Shown here piece after piece: positions 30,215 to 40,385 of a stretch of DNA of 64,000 nt (the stretch's first letter is position 1; each line of letters starts with the position of its first letter). The translations under genes were made by a program, and so were the position numbers. The notes under the pieces are model-generated. The model did no database searches. It saw only the letters and a program-made list of their open reading frames with translations, and was not told where the DNA came from. This stretch comes from Globisporangium splendens (lineage: Eukaryota > Oomycota > Peronosporomycetes > Pythiales > Pythiaceae), in the NCBI GenBank assembly GCA_006386115.1, contig VFIW01000035.1, positions 1 through 64,000 on the forward strand, written 5' to 3'.

Positions 30215-31933
30215 ATGAAGACCTCGTCGCTCGCGGTCATCATTGCGAGTGCGCTCGCAGTGCACTCGACTCGAGCGAACGAGAAGTTTCTCTCGGAATT
30301 GCCCAACGGATCCAACATGAAGCAGGCATTGATCCAAGCTGCTGGTGGTGGTAAGACCGAATTCGGAGCCAAGTTTGCTGCCAAGGGCACATGGGACAAG
30401 ACGCTCTGCCAGGAAACGTTCCCTGGCACCACCATGACCATTGGTCAAGCATTCGGCGATCCTTGCTGCACGTGGAAGAAGGGCGACACTCCACAGTTTA
30501 AAGTGAAGTTCGCGACGGATTTCCCTGCAGGGTCGACGCAGACCTGCCCAAGCAGCGAAGCCGGAAGCAGTACGGGATCGGAAAGTGACGAATCCGCAAC
30601 CACACCTACAGTCACACCTGCTGCTTCTCCCTCCTCTGGAGCTGATGACGAATACCCAACTCCTGCAGCCTCCAGCAGTGATGACGATGGAGAGGACACG
30701 TACCCAACTCCAGCTCCATCGAAACCTGTAGATACGAAAGACGGACAATCCTCGGCTACGGAATCAGCTACGGGTTCTGCTGCTGCTTCGATGCCCGGCT
30801 CAGCCAGCAGTGATGATGATTGCTTTGAAGAGCCATCTTCGGGTTCAACTGGTGGATCGGCTACTAGCTCCGCGTCAACCAGTGGTGGCGATGAATACCC
30901 GTCGTCAGGATCGGCCACTGGCACTGCTTCAGCCAGCGCTGACGCCGGGTACCCTGCGGAATCGTCATCCACTGGCTCCGCTTCAGCTGAAGTCACGCCA
31001 GCTCCAGCAAGCAGTGGTGATGACGAATACCCTGCAGAGTCATCGTCTACCGGATCTGCTTCAGACGAAGCTACACCGGCTCCAGTGAGCGGTGAAGATG
31101 AATACCCAAGCAGCCCAATTGATTCGTCCACTGGATCAACTACTGGCTCCGCTCCTTCCAGTGGTGATAACGAATATCCTGCTGAATCATCATCGACTGG
31201 TTCTGCTTCAGCTCAAGTCACCCCGGCTCCAGCTACCGACGACGAATACCCTGCGGAGCCATCTTCCACTGGCTCAGCTTCAGCTGAGGAAACGCCAGCT
31301 CCAGCAAGCAGTGGTGATAATGAGTACCCTACCGAATCGTCCACTGCTGGTTCCGCTTCGATCGAAATCACGCCAGCTCCAGCTTCTGAGACTGATGACA
31401 ACGATGCTGTGGAGCCAGCCAGCGCAAAGAAAGACAAGAAGCAGACCAAGGAGGACAAGAAGAAGGCCAAGGAGGCTAAGAGGCAGGCCAAGGAGGACAA
31501 GAAGAAGACCAAGGAGGCTAAGAGGCAGGCCAAGAAAGATAAGAAGAAAGCTGAGAAGACGAAGAAGTCCAAGACGCCAAAGGAGACCGAGGCTCCTGTG
31601 AATGTCCCAACGCCAGCAGTCACGACGAGCCCCAGCCAAGATATCACCAGCAGCGATATGTCTGGTTCAAGCGAATACAGCGGCAACAGTGGCGTCGGTA
31701 GCAACTCGTCTGGCTCAACCGATACTGTCGGCAAGACATCTGGTTCAAGCGAATACAGCGGCAGCGACGAAGTCACCAGCAGCCTATCTGGCTCAACCGA
31801 TTCCGTCAGTGAGATTTCTGGTTCAGCCGAAGCCAACGCTGAGAAGTCTGATTCAAGCGAATACAGCGGCACGTCCAGCGAAGCGACTTCGCCTCAAAGC
31901 GCGCCAAGCGGCGAAAGCGACTACAGCTACTGA
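30215..31933 (+). CDS. Secreted temptin-like protein with Ser/Thr-acidic repeats and Lys-rich segment
   Basis: 572 aa. A signal peptide (1-21, ending STRA) leads to a temptin-like Cys domain (about 22-110): ELPNGSNM, AGGGKTEFGAKF, WDKTLCQE and FGDPCCTWKKGD. The acidic DSDGDG loop usual in temptins is replaced by ETFPGTTM. The rest is low complexity. About ten imperfect units of DEYPAESSSTGSASAEVTPAPAS type span 140-390. A 60-residue Lys-rich stretch (KEDKKKAKEAKRQAK repeats) covers about 405-465. A final Ser-rich tail repeats GSSEYSG and SGSTD. Such Ser/Thr tails are often O-glycosylated and wall-associated; that is inference. Codon use remains gene-like throughout. Confidence 0.78.
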   Translation: MKTSSLAVIIASALAVHSTRANEKFLSELPNGSNMKQALIQAAGGGKTEFGAKFAAKGTWDKTLCQETFPGTTMTIGQAFGDPCCTWKKGDTPQFKVKFATDFPAGSTQTCPSSEAGSSTGSESDESATTPTVTPAASPSSGADDEYPTPAASSSDDDGEDTYPTPAPSKPVDTKDGQSSATESATGSAAASMPGSASSDDDCFEEPSSGSTGGSATSSASTSGGDEYPSSGSATGTASASADAGYPAESSSTGSASAEVTPAPASSGDDEYPAESSSTGSASDEATPAPVSGEDEYPSSPIDSSTGSTTGSAPSSGDNEYPAESSSTGSASAQVTPAPATDDEYPAEPSSTGSASAEETPAPASSGDNEYPTESSTAGSASIEITPAPASETDDNDAVEPASAKKDKKQTKEDKKKAKEAKRQAKEDKKKTKEAKRQAKKDKKKAEKTKKSKTPKETEAPVNVPTPAVTTSPSQDITSSDMSGSSEYSGNSGVGSNSSGSTDTVGKTSGSSEYSGSDEVTSSLSGSTDSVSEISGSAEANAEKSDSSEYSGTSSEATSPQSAPSGESDYSY

Positions 31934-32595
31934 ACTCGTTCCATCAGTGGCTTTTTCTCTCATGTAGACAGTTCCTTTATGTGATGCTGACTGTGTATCC
32001 GTGACCCCACGTGCATCTTCTACAATCTTTTCGTTGTTTATGAGAGCTACAGAAGTAGTGCAAATACGAAATATTGAAACGTTTGTGAACAAAACTTTGT
32101 CAACTTGCTTGGGATATTTACTAGACTTGGACTGGTGACATACTTCAGTGTAGAAATTCCAATTACGGTGGCAAGTTTCGTATCAGCGTCATCCTGCAAA
32201 AGCCTCCGAGAATGAAGAGGTTTCGATTGTCAACTTGGAACTTCACCAGCTCAACGGCACGAGGGCGAACGAAGACCCGACTGCAAGACCCTCAAGTAGT
32301 CTCAGGTCACGCGTTTCCTCAAGATCCTTGAGGAAATACCTTCTGAAGCAAGTGAAGAACACAGGTCGTACACGCATCAAAGTATACTCAAGTACCTATA
32401 GAATTGGCGTCATAAATCCCTCACTCGCCCTTCGACATACAAACAACTGCACCATTCCACGCCGCCATGAGCCCAACTTGCTATTTGGCTCGTGGGGACA
32501 CTAACTGCACATACATATACATCTTCAAATTATAGAATTGAATTGAAACCTCTCACACACACCTTCATCCTCTCGCGTTTTCTCTCATTGACTCG
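31934..32595. other. Intergenic, no feature seen
   Basis: Spacer between convergent genes; nothing recognisable. Confidence 0.55.
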
Positions 32596-33648
32596 TCACA
32601 GCTCCCGCGGTGGCAGCAGTTGATACAAAAAGCTTTGCTTTGGCAGCCCCGTGGCGGAAAACGGAGCTTCCAGGTGCGGACGCGACGCCATGGAGGAGAG
32701 AGTGGTATTCACTGCTGCTGTGATTGTCTTGGTTGACTCTTCTTCGTTCCATTTCGCTGTTTCATTTCCTTGTTTGCGGTTGGCGACACGTTTCACGACA
32801 TCAGCGTGGATAACCACGTGCTCCCCGTGAAGCACAACGGCGGTCAGCTCTGTTGCTGCCTCCCTATTCCATGAAGCCATGCTGTCATTTGTTTGACGGC
32901 TTCCCAGAGGCGCCACTTTTTCATCGGGGAAAAACACAAACGGAACTCCCGTAAACAGGATCTAGAATGGATTTCCCGTCGAACAGTTCACGTGGAAAGA
33001 CGCAAACTCCTGTATGCAGAACGCCGAGCGCGGCACATCATCCACTGCATGCAGTGGCGGAAGCAGCATATCCTCATCGGTGCTGCGCAGACAACCTTCG
33101 TTTAGAATCGTTCCCGAGGGTGACGCGCGCAACGTGCGATAGCCACGATGGTCGGCAAGCACGATCTCATGGACTTCGCTCGTGTTGGTCTCGATGTGGA
33201 TCACACCGTCAAAGCGGAGACGACCCGTGTCCTCTGAGAGCTTTGGGACGAGGTTGCCCGTCACTTTCTGCACAAACGCCGCTGCGTCTTCCTGTTTATT
33301 CCGTCCACTAATTCTTCTTTGCTGCTGCTGTTTCTGGGCATCCTCTTGCTCTTCGAGGCTCGATCTTAATTCGATTGCAAACTCGACGTGCGACGCCTGT
33401 TTCACCTTCTGTAAAAGATACTCGGCTTGCTTCGCCGCTCCTGGCGCAGTGATGCCGACGATCGCGACCCCCAAGCACAGGCTCACGGCAATGACCGTGA
33501 ACACACACAGCGCCACACACACGCAATTGCGAACATGTGCGCGTCGACACTCCGCGGTCAACGCATCCGTGCCCTCGTCATCATCCTCATCTCGCTGTTG
33601 TACATACTGCTTGACACTCTCCCACCAGGACGTCGACGACGCCGGCAT
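32596..33648 (-). pseudogene. Membrane-anchored ectodomain protein with one in-frame stop
   Basis: Start chosen at ATG 33648 (MPASSTSWWESV); upstream codons are open but unlike the family. A charged cytoplasmic segment is followed by one transmembrane helix (VALCVFTVIAVSLCLGVAIV), then the ectodomain also found in the proteins at 19716 and 43701: KQASHVEFAIEL, RLRFDGVIHI, a GCLRSTDEDMLLPPL block and IQEFASFHVNC. A single TAG (32962-32964) falls just before ILFTGVPFVFFPDEK, the equivalent of FVFAGEPFVYC. The frame then continues unchanged to a stop at 32596. Without that codon the protein would have about 350 residues and no hydrolase domain. Either a young pseudogene, read-through, or a sequence error. 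Confidence 0.72.
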
Positions 33649-33844
33649 CGCTGGCTTGCCAACGTAGCTCTTCGATTCTCTAATAATTGTCGTAACCACG
33701 AAACACGTCACCACGCTGCCGCGTGCCTCCTCTTCACACTTTCTCACCCTGAAGACTAACGGGTCAGTTGACACAACGTCCCGTCCCACTCCATTCCTCA
33801 ACTCCAACGCGCTTGAACTTCTCTTCAAAAGGAAGAAAAGCAGC

Positions 33845-35624
33845 CTACACCGTGAGCAACGGACCGACGACGAGGTTTTCCCATCGCAGCGCACAGAGCA
33901 GCACTTCCCGCATCCAGAACGCAGCGTCGGCTGACGTCGCCGAGGACAGCGAGCCGCCGTACTCGACCTCAAAGCCCCCAATGGGCTGGGTCTCGGTCTT
34001 CGGCAGCGTCGTGAACTTCCACCAAATGAAGCAGTTCGACCAGATCACACAGCCCCTGGGGGACGTCGACTCGAGGTACACGTTCATATCGCGGGTCTCC
34101 TCGGGGTTCATATCGCGGATGCACACGAGATGGCCGTCGGGGGTCTCGGTGCGGAAGAGCAGGTAGATCGTATGGTGCACCCAATTGTCCTGCGTGTGAG
34201 TGATCTTGCGGCGCACGACGACGACGTCCTCGGCGATGCGTTGGATCACCTCGACCTGCACGTTGAGGAACGGACCAAAGTACCGCGTGCTCTGGTCCTG
34301 GACCGCACGCATCTCCCAACTGCGCATCGCGAGGTCGGCGCTGCAGTCCTTGGCGAACCGCTTGTGGAACTGGAACTTGACGTTCTTGCCGCACAGCTTG
34401 CGTTTCTCGCGCCAGCCGCAGATCTCGAGGCCGCTCGACACAAAGTCCTCGCTCGACGAGAAGCTCTCGATCTCCAAGTAGCTCTTGCGGATGAACCCGA
34501 AGCACGCTTCCTCCTCCAGCGGCGTCCACGAGCGTGGGGTCGAGAAATCCGAGGCGGAGATCGGCGAAGTCTCGCGCTAAGTGGCAAAGTCGACAACGCA
34601 AAGTAGAGGTCAGTTTGTTTGACAACAAGTGGGTTGAGAAGCACATAAAAGGGACAACAAATGTTTGTGTGCATGCTGCATGCTGCCTTACGTGTTCGTA
34701 CTCGAGTTGCAGCATTGAGTGGAAGAACTTGTGGTCGTCGATGGCCTTGCGCAGGTGGTAGTTCTGGTTGTGCAGCGTGATGGCCTCGAGCGCGAGGTCG
34801 CAGAGCTGCTGCTTGCGGTCGTCGTCGAAGCGCTGCGTGCGGCAAAACTGCGTGATCTGCGCCTCCATCGTGCCCACCATGTCCTTCATCGACAGCATCG
34901 TGTTCTACAAATATGTATACAACAACAACATGCACAACCTGTTAGTTGGCAAGGGCTACGCAAGGGGTCATGCATATGTGCGAGTACGCACCTCGCGTTT
35001 GTTGCGACTGCGGCGCTCGTAGTTGCGCAGGCGGGCCTTGGCGGCGGTTGGCGGCGGGCGCTTGGGTTTCTTCTCCTTGGGCTTCATCGACGGCTTGCGG
35101 CCGCGTTTCTTCTTTCCTGGTGCTGCGCCTACTGCTCCTGCTCCCTGGAACGAGGTCGAGGACATCATCATCATCTCTCCAGCTGCGGCGTTTGTCGTCG
35201 CGTCACCTGCTTCCGACGCGAGCAGCATCTCATGGTCGTCGTCGTCCAGCAGCAGCAGCGGCTCGTGGTCGGCGCTGTTGTCGTCGGCGTCAATGAGCTC
35301 GAAGGGCGCGCCGTTGGACGCCTTCCAGAGCGCGTCGTCCAGGTCGTCGTCGTCCTGCGTGAACGGACTCTCCATGTCGGCGCCGCTGAGCTGCGCCTGC
35401 TGCTCCTCCTCCGAGAGCGACGCCGCCTGCGCGCTGGTGGGCAGCAGCATCATGAGCACCATCGAGTTGGCATCGTCCTCGAGCCGCGCCGCGAGCTTCC
35501 GGTCGCTCAGCGCGCCGTCCTCGGGCAGCAGCAACGCCAGGTCGTCGTCACTCTCACTCGACTCCAGCAGCGTGTGCTGCTTGCTCGTCGCCCACTTGGC
35601 TGTATGGGTGTGCAGGTCCATCAT
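33845..35624 (-). CDS. Putative nuclear regulator: acidic N-terminus, basic AT-hook/bZIP-like region, START-like C-terminal domain; three exons
   Basis: Exons 35624-34992, 34904-34692 and 34576-33845 join in phase 0 across GT-AG introns of 87 bp (GTGCGT...TTGTAG) and 115 bp (GTAAGG...ACTTAG), giving 525 aa. Residues 1-140 are acidic and Ser-rich. Residues 165-212 are strongly basic (GKKKRGRKPSMKPKEKKPKRP, then RLRNYERRSRNKREN), resembling an AT-hook followed by a bZIP basic region. A helix follows (TMLSMKDMVGTMEAQITQF ... LALEAITLHNQNYHLRKAI). The last 240 residues look like a START-type fold (VEVIQRIAEDVVVVRRKITH, HHTIYLLFRTETPDGHLVCIRDMNPEE). This architecture resembles oomycete DNA-binding proteins known to me only generally; DNA binding is inferred. 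Confidence 0.72.
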
Positions 35625-37513
35625 CTTGAATATCGGGTTACGCTTTGTGTCGACAGGGGGTTACGCTTCTTGTCGACTGTTGAGTTGCTTTGGTGACAAA
35701 TGGGAGGGGGCTCGACACGACTTGTCAGCCGCACCTGCAGATGAAGAATATCGACACGCCTGTTGTTGTCTGGTGTTTCGAATCTGCAAATAAAGGGGGC
35801 GACGGCGTCAGTCGTCTCTTCTCTCTTGCTTGTAAAATTGGGTTGTGGGACTTCCTATCAAGTCCGCCCACACAGCAAGCGCTTTGCTTGCGAAAAATAT
35901 AAAAGGAGGATGGGGATGCACCTCAGCACAATGTATGTACTGCACACTGTGGCGCGACTCGCACACACAACCACACAGCCTGTGTGTGCTGCTCTCTCTC
36001 TTTCTTTCTTTCCTCCTTTCGCAAGTTCAAGTTCGCCATTTTTTTGCTGTTCAGTGTGGACGCGTACCTGTTTTTTTATCTTCTTTCTTTCTGATGGACG
36101 GCCATGTAGAGTCGCAGGCGCAGGTTGGATTGTGAAGCAAGACTCCTGATCGATAAAAAGAAGAGCGGACGGAGAGCGGACGCAGACGGCGGACGGCAGG
36201 GGACGCGAGCGGATCCGGTGCAACGACAGAACGCCAGGGCAACGTCACCACCACAACCTTCCCATGGTACACTGTACCATTGACGACATCTTACAAACTC
36301 CCACACAAAAGTTGCTCATGCGCTCGCCAGCATCCTGTAGGTTCCGATTTGTTCTGACCAGTCGTCCGCTTCACCGATCCCTACTGTTAGGACGTCCCTC
36401 TCTTCCATTTTTCCCATCCACAAAGAGCTCGAGTTCTTCACACAGAAACTGCGCTGAGGTGTAGGTCTAGGGCTCACGATGTTTCCATTCTGGTGGAGCG
36501 GACGAGTGGATCGCGTCGGTGCTTGGTTCCGACGTCATCACCTAGGGATGACGCCTTGCGGTGCACTTGTCACAAAGCAACTCACGCGCAACAGTCGCTG
36601 CTGCGGCTGTCTGTGCAAAGGTCCTTCTTCAGTTCGAACGATCTCGGACCAACCAACGTCGCAACAAGTTGTTGACAATTTGCTTGCTGACTGCAATTTG
36701 TTGCATCAAACACGCAGTGTTTCGAGATATGTACACGTGCCTTGCTGATATGTTCTGCATTTTGTAACCATCATCCCCACCACGATGGTGAAGTTCCGGC
36801 AAACGTATCGTTCGAGACGCGAGTTTTTCTCTTCAACCTAGCGGCTGGAGACACAAAACTGCCGCGTGTCGCTGTCTCCTTCAACATGTCATTCTGAGCA
36901 AAGTTAAACCAAACCACATGTCTACAAGGCAATAAACACTCCACGCAACCCCTCATGTGGTTGTTGTCTTCCTCATGTCTTGTTGCTTTTTTTTGTTTTA
37001 TGTTTGATTATTCTGATCCGGCATGTCAAGCGATTCCGGTGCGAGACTCGTCGTGTCTTTTTGCCGGTGTCAATGCCGCTGCTGTGCATTTTATTCGTGT
37101 GCGTTCAGAATGGGATTCTGAGGTCAGCGGCTGGTGTTAGGTGGTGGTGTGCAGCATTTCGACTATCAAGTGACAGCGAAAGCGCTCAGCCTAGTGAAAC
37201 GCAATGTTGAATCGCAATTCCGTGAGTTCAGTCGGCACTGTGTCCTCTGAGGTCGTATGACGCGCCTAAGTCGACACCACTCGATGGAAAGCGTACCATA
37301 AAAGACGCTTTTAAATACCTCAGCATGCTTGAAAGCCGTGCGTCACGGTACACTGTCAGTGTCCGACTGGAATGATGATCACATGTGCAGCCTTTCTCAA
37401 AATGCAATCGGAAATGGACACTTGGGCTCCACGCATCCGTTGTCTGTGCTTTCTGTAAGAAAGACCGGGGCGCCACTCCGCGCCAACCATCTATCCACAC
37501 CCACACGCTCATC
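35625..37513. other. Intergenic, no gene supported
   Basis: 1.9 kb with pyrimidine-rich stretches (about 35990-36100) and short frames only. It must contain the promoter of the minus-strand regulator gene (right after 35624), but no clear initiator is seen. Confidence 0.45.
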
Positions 37514-38819
37514 ATGAAGCGCTTTGCCAGCCTCTGTCGCATGCTCTGCGGATCCAGAGGCGCCGCAAGAACGACCACAAGCGTCGAGCTGTCGGCATCC
37601 GTCTTCATCCGCCACGCGCTGCTCCCGCCATTGAAAAGCGTGATCGTACGTTGCTTGCTCACCTGTTTGACTGGCTGTCGCGTCGTCTTCGTCTTCTCTC
37701 TTGTATTGCTTTGATTGGCTAATGCGTGGATACTTGCTCTTGACCACTGATGGTCATCACATCACTCCACGAGCAGGTATGCTTTGCCGCATGCTTGTGG
37801 GAGTTTGTCGCGCAAACGACGCAGCGCGGGTCCGAGTGCGCCAGCACCAGTAAAAACAGCACTGTTGACGCCTTGTTCTCGTGGCGCAAGTGGCTCTTGA
37901 TTTTCCCTCAGGGGATGCTTCTCGTCGCGTTCGGACTCCACGTGTCGATCGTGCGGCATTCCAGAAGAGACGACACTCGCACGTGTGTCTTTCTCCACGT
38001 AAAATGAGCATGCGCCAAATCGTGTTGCCCATTACCAACGTATCCACCTCTGTATCCACCTCTGGCCGCGTGTTTTTGTCATCCATTAACGTCAATGCCA
38101 GGTCACCATCCTCACCGTCTTGTTGTTCCCGCTTGGGATCGCAGCGCTATTCCACTCGGGTCTGCGTGCGAGTGTCGGCTTGTGCTGTTGCAACCAGCTG
38201 CTCTGGTACGTTTGCTATTTTGTTTTCGTTGGTTAGCCTCAGCTTTCTCGACCAGTCATTGCTTGTTTGATGTTGGACAAACTTGTGCGTGTAGCCCCGT
38301 GGATTTGTCGGACGACTCGCTGCCGAACCCCGCAGCCTGCAGTCTCGTGGTCAGCAACTGGTGCGTAGCTTCCTTTATTTCTTCATGATCGTATGGCTTG
38401 AGCAAATCTGAACAGAAAAGCTTGTGTCGCTGCTTCAAAATCTGGGTGCTCTACCGTCCGTGCTGCTCACCCATTTTCTTCCATTCTTCCTCGTTCTTTT
38501 TCTTCTTGTGCACAGTTATATGGCGTTTGTTCGTAAACTCACGCACTTTGTCGGCACGACCGGACTGATTGCACCACTTGTACGTTGAACTACCGCGAGC
38601 AAGGGGCGGAGAGGAAGCGCACTGCTGTCGATCCTCTGCTTTCTGTTTTTCTTTTCTTCTTCTTGCTGGTTTATAAACTTGCCGCTGATGATGGACTCGC
38701 TTTGATTTATCACCAAAACCCACTAGGCATCACTGCTCTTCACGACGCTGTCGAGTATCGCGCGAAAGCGACGCAGCCAGAACGTTTGCGCGCAATTTCT
38801 CGAGAAAACACGATCTTAA
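37514..38819 (+). CDS. Small multi-pass membrane protein, seven exons (hypothetical)
   Basis: I do not recognise the family. Exons 37514-37645, 37777-37998, 38102-38205, 38295-38360, 38421-38459, 38516-38579 and 38727-38819 keep phase throughout and give 239 aa ending at TAA 38817. Donors are GTACGT, GTAAAA, GTACGT, GTGCGT, GTGCTG and GTACGT; all acceptors are AG. Three hydrophobic segments are visible: WLLIFPQGMLLVAFGLHVSIV, TILTVLLFPLGIAALF and VGTTGLIAPLASLLFTTL. There is no signal peptide; an Arg-rich N-terminus (MKRFASLCRMLCGSRGAARTT) could be mitochondrial. The short exon 38421-38459 is the least certain. The first three exons are the best supported. Confidence 0.5.
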
Positions 38820-39182
38820 CACGCAGACGCACTTGAAGCTCGAGAGCCCAGCCTTTTGATACATCCCTGACTAGTTGAAGTCAGGAGAGAGACTGGAGCG
38901 GAACGGATGGTTGTGATTCCATATCATATCCACAAAGTAGCACCCTAAACACGCTGTTTCGCCATCATCATCGTCGTCATCTCATCAATAAGCACCAAGT
39001 CATCACGAGAAACGCAAGGTGTGCACTAGAAAAACAAGGAGGAAGGGGTACTTACATGGTTGCGAATAGTGTATTTAATGTGGATTGACGAGGCAGGAGG
39101 ACAGCATTCTTCTACAGATAGAAGAAGAAACAGCGGACTGATCGTCGCCGTCACTTGCTCTCTCGTTTGGTGCCGTTTGCTC

Positions 39183-40070
39183 TCACACCAGCGTCATGGC
39201 TTCGTCCACTTCTCCGTCTTCGTGCTCGTCATCGTCGCCACTTCGGTGCATTTCCAAATGAGCGCTTTCCGGTGCAGCGCCACCACCGACAGCATGTGAT
39301 GACGACGATGCCCAAACGCTTGATGACAGCACTGCAAAAGGGTAAACCGACGCTGCGACTGCTGCTGCTGTTGTAATGCTGCCGCTCTCTTCCCAGGTCT
39401 CGTTGTCAGCAGCATTTGCACCATTCATCTGTACGTTGAGATCATCGAATCCCAGTTGCGAGAGCTCACTCTCAAACTTCTGCTTCTTCTGGTACCGCAC
39501 GTGCTTTTTCACCTCTTTCTTCTTCTTGTTCTCGATCTCGTAGATGTCGCGGTACGTCTCCTTACTCACCTTGTCCCTGAGCAGCGTAAAGTACACACCG
39601 CCGGTTGTGCGCTTGCGCGGCTTCTTCCCCTGCGTCGCTTTATCTTCCACGAGAAACTTCTCAGGCGCGCCGCTGCCGAACGCGTTCACCTCCATACCGC
39701 CCTGCTGCTGCATGCGCATCGTCTCCTTGAGCAGCTCCCACGCCAGTTTGGGGCCCACGATGCGCACGACGCGGCGCAGCAGCGCCTGCTTCGGCTCGTT
39801 CAGCAGCTCCGAGAGCACACGCGGCATGTCCACGGCGCGCGGCTGCTGCTTGAAATTGCGCGCGCGGCGCTGCTTCTTACCTTGATTCTGCTGTTGGTGC
39901 TGCTGGTTGGGATTGTTCTTAGGACGCCGCTGGTGCTGTTGGTTCTGCGGACGTGGTGCATGTGGAGCAGCACACGCATGCTGCTGTGTGTGGTCTGCGC
40001 TCACATGCGACTGCGAATGCGCTGCTGCTTGAATGGCGGCGTCATACGGAAGTGGTGGCGGCACTTCCAT
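39183..40070 (-). CDS. PHAX-type RNA-binding domain protein
   Basis: 295 aa from ATG 40070 (MEVPPPLPYD); 38 upstream in-frame codons lack support. A Gln/Asn-rich basic N-terminus (about 30-90, including GKKQRRARNFK) precedes the PHAX-type RNA-binding domain. That domain has LLRRVVRIVGPKLAWELLKET, then GGMEVN, then a charged insertion, then RKRTTGGVYFTLLRDKVSKE and a helical KKKKEVKKHVRYQKK extension. PHAX exports capped snRNAs in animals; in other eukaryotes the domain marks small-RNA-binding proteins. The C-terminus is acidic (DDDEHEDGEVDEA). Divergent from the prolyl-tRNA synthetase gene with a 316-bp spacer between start codons. Confidence 0.85.
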   Translation of the reverse strand: MEVPPPLPYDAAIQAAAHSQSHVSADHTQQHACAAPHAPRPQNQQHQRRPKNNPNQQHQQQNQGKKQRRARNFKQQPRAVDMPRVLSELLNEPKQALLRRVVRIVGPKLAWELLKETMRMQQQGGMEVNAFGSGAPEKFLVEDKATQGKKPRKRTTGGVYFTLLRDKVSKETYRDIYEIENKKKKEVKKHVRYQKKQKFESELSQLGFDDLNVQMNGANAADNETWEESGSITTAAAVAASVYPFAVLSSSVWASSSSHAVGGGAAPESAHLEMHRSGDDDEHEDGEVDEAMTLV

Positions 40071-40385
40071 TGGTTTCTTCTTCCTCTTTCTTGGTGAATA
40101 TGGCGCGAATGGAAATATGGCGCCAACAGGTTTCTTTTCACTTCTATAATGCTTTCCACGACTTATTTGTTTATAAATGCACAATATAAAGGTTACTCAT
40201 TACCCATTTTCTGGGGCTTAAACACTTTACTTGCGCTGTAGTTATTATCAGAAGGTAAATATTATGTAGATCGCGGCAAGAGTGTTTGTGCTGCAGTGAG
40301 GAAAACCTATCGAATAGCATACCCTCGCTGAACCGATCACATTCGTCATCATGTGCATGTCAACACCACAGACAGCAGACACAAG

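Noticed and set aside
30445..31872. Minus-strand frames opposite the temptin-like repeats
   Set aside because: Low-complexity mirror images of the Ser/Lys repeats.
34719..35696. 325-codon plus-strand frame over the regulator gene
   Set aside because: Shadow of the acidic and basic repeats of the minus-strand exons; the sense model has phased introns and domain text.
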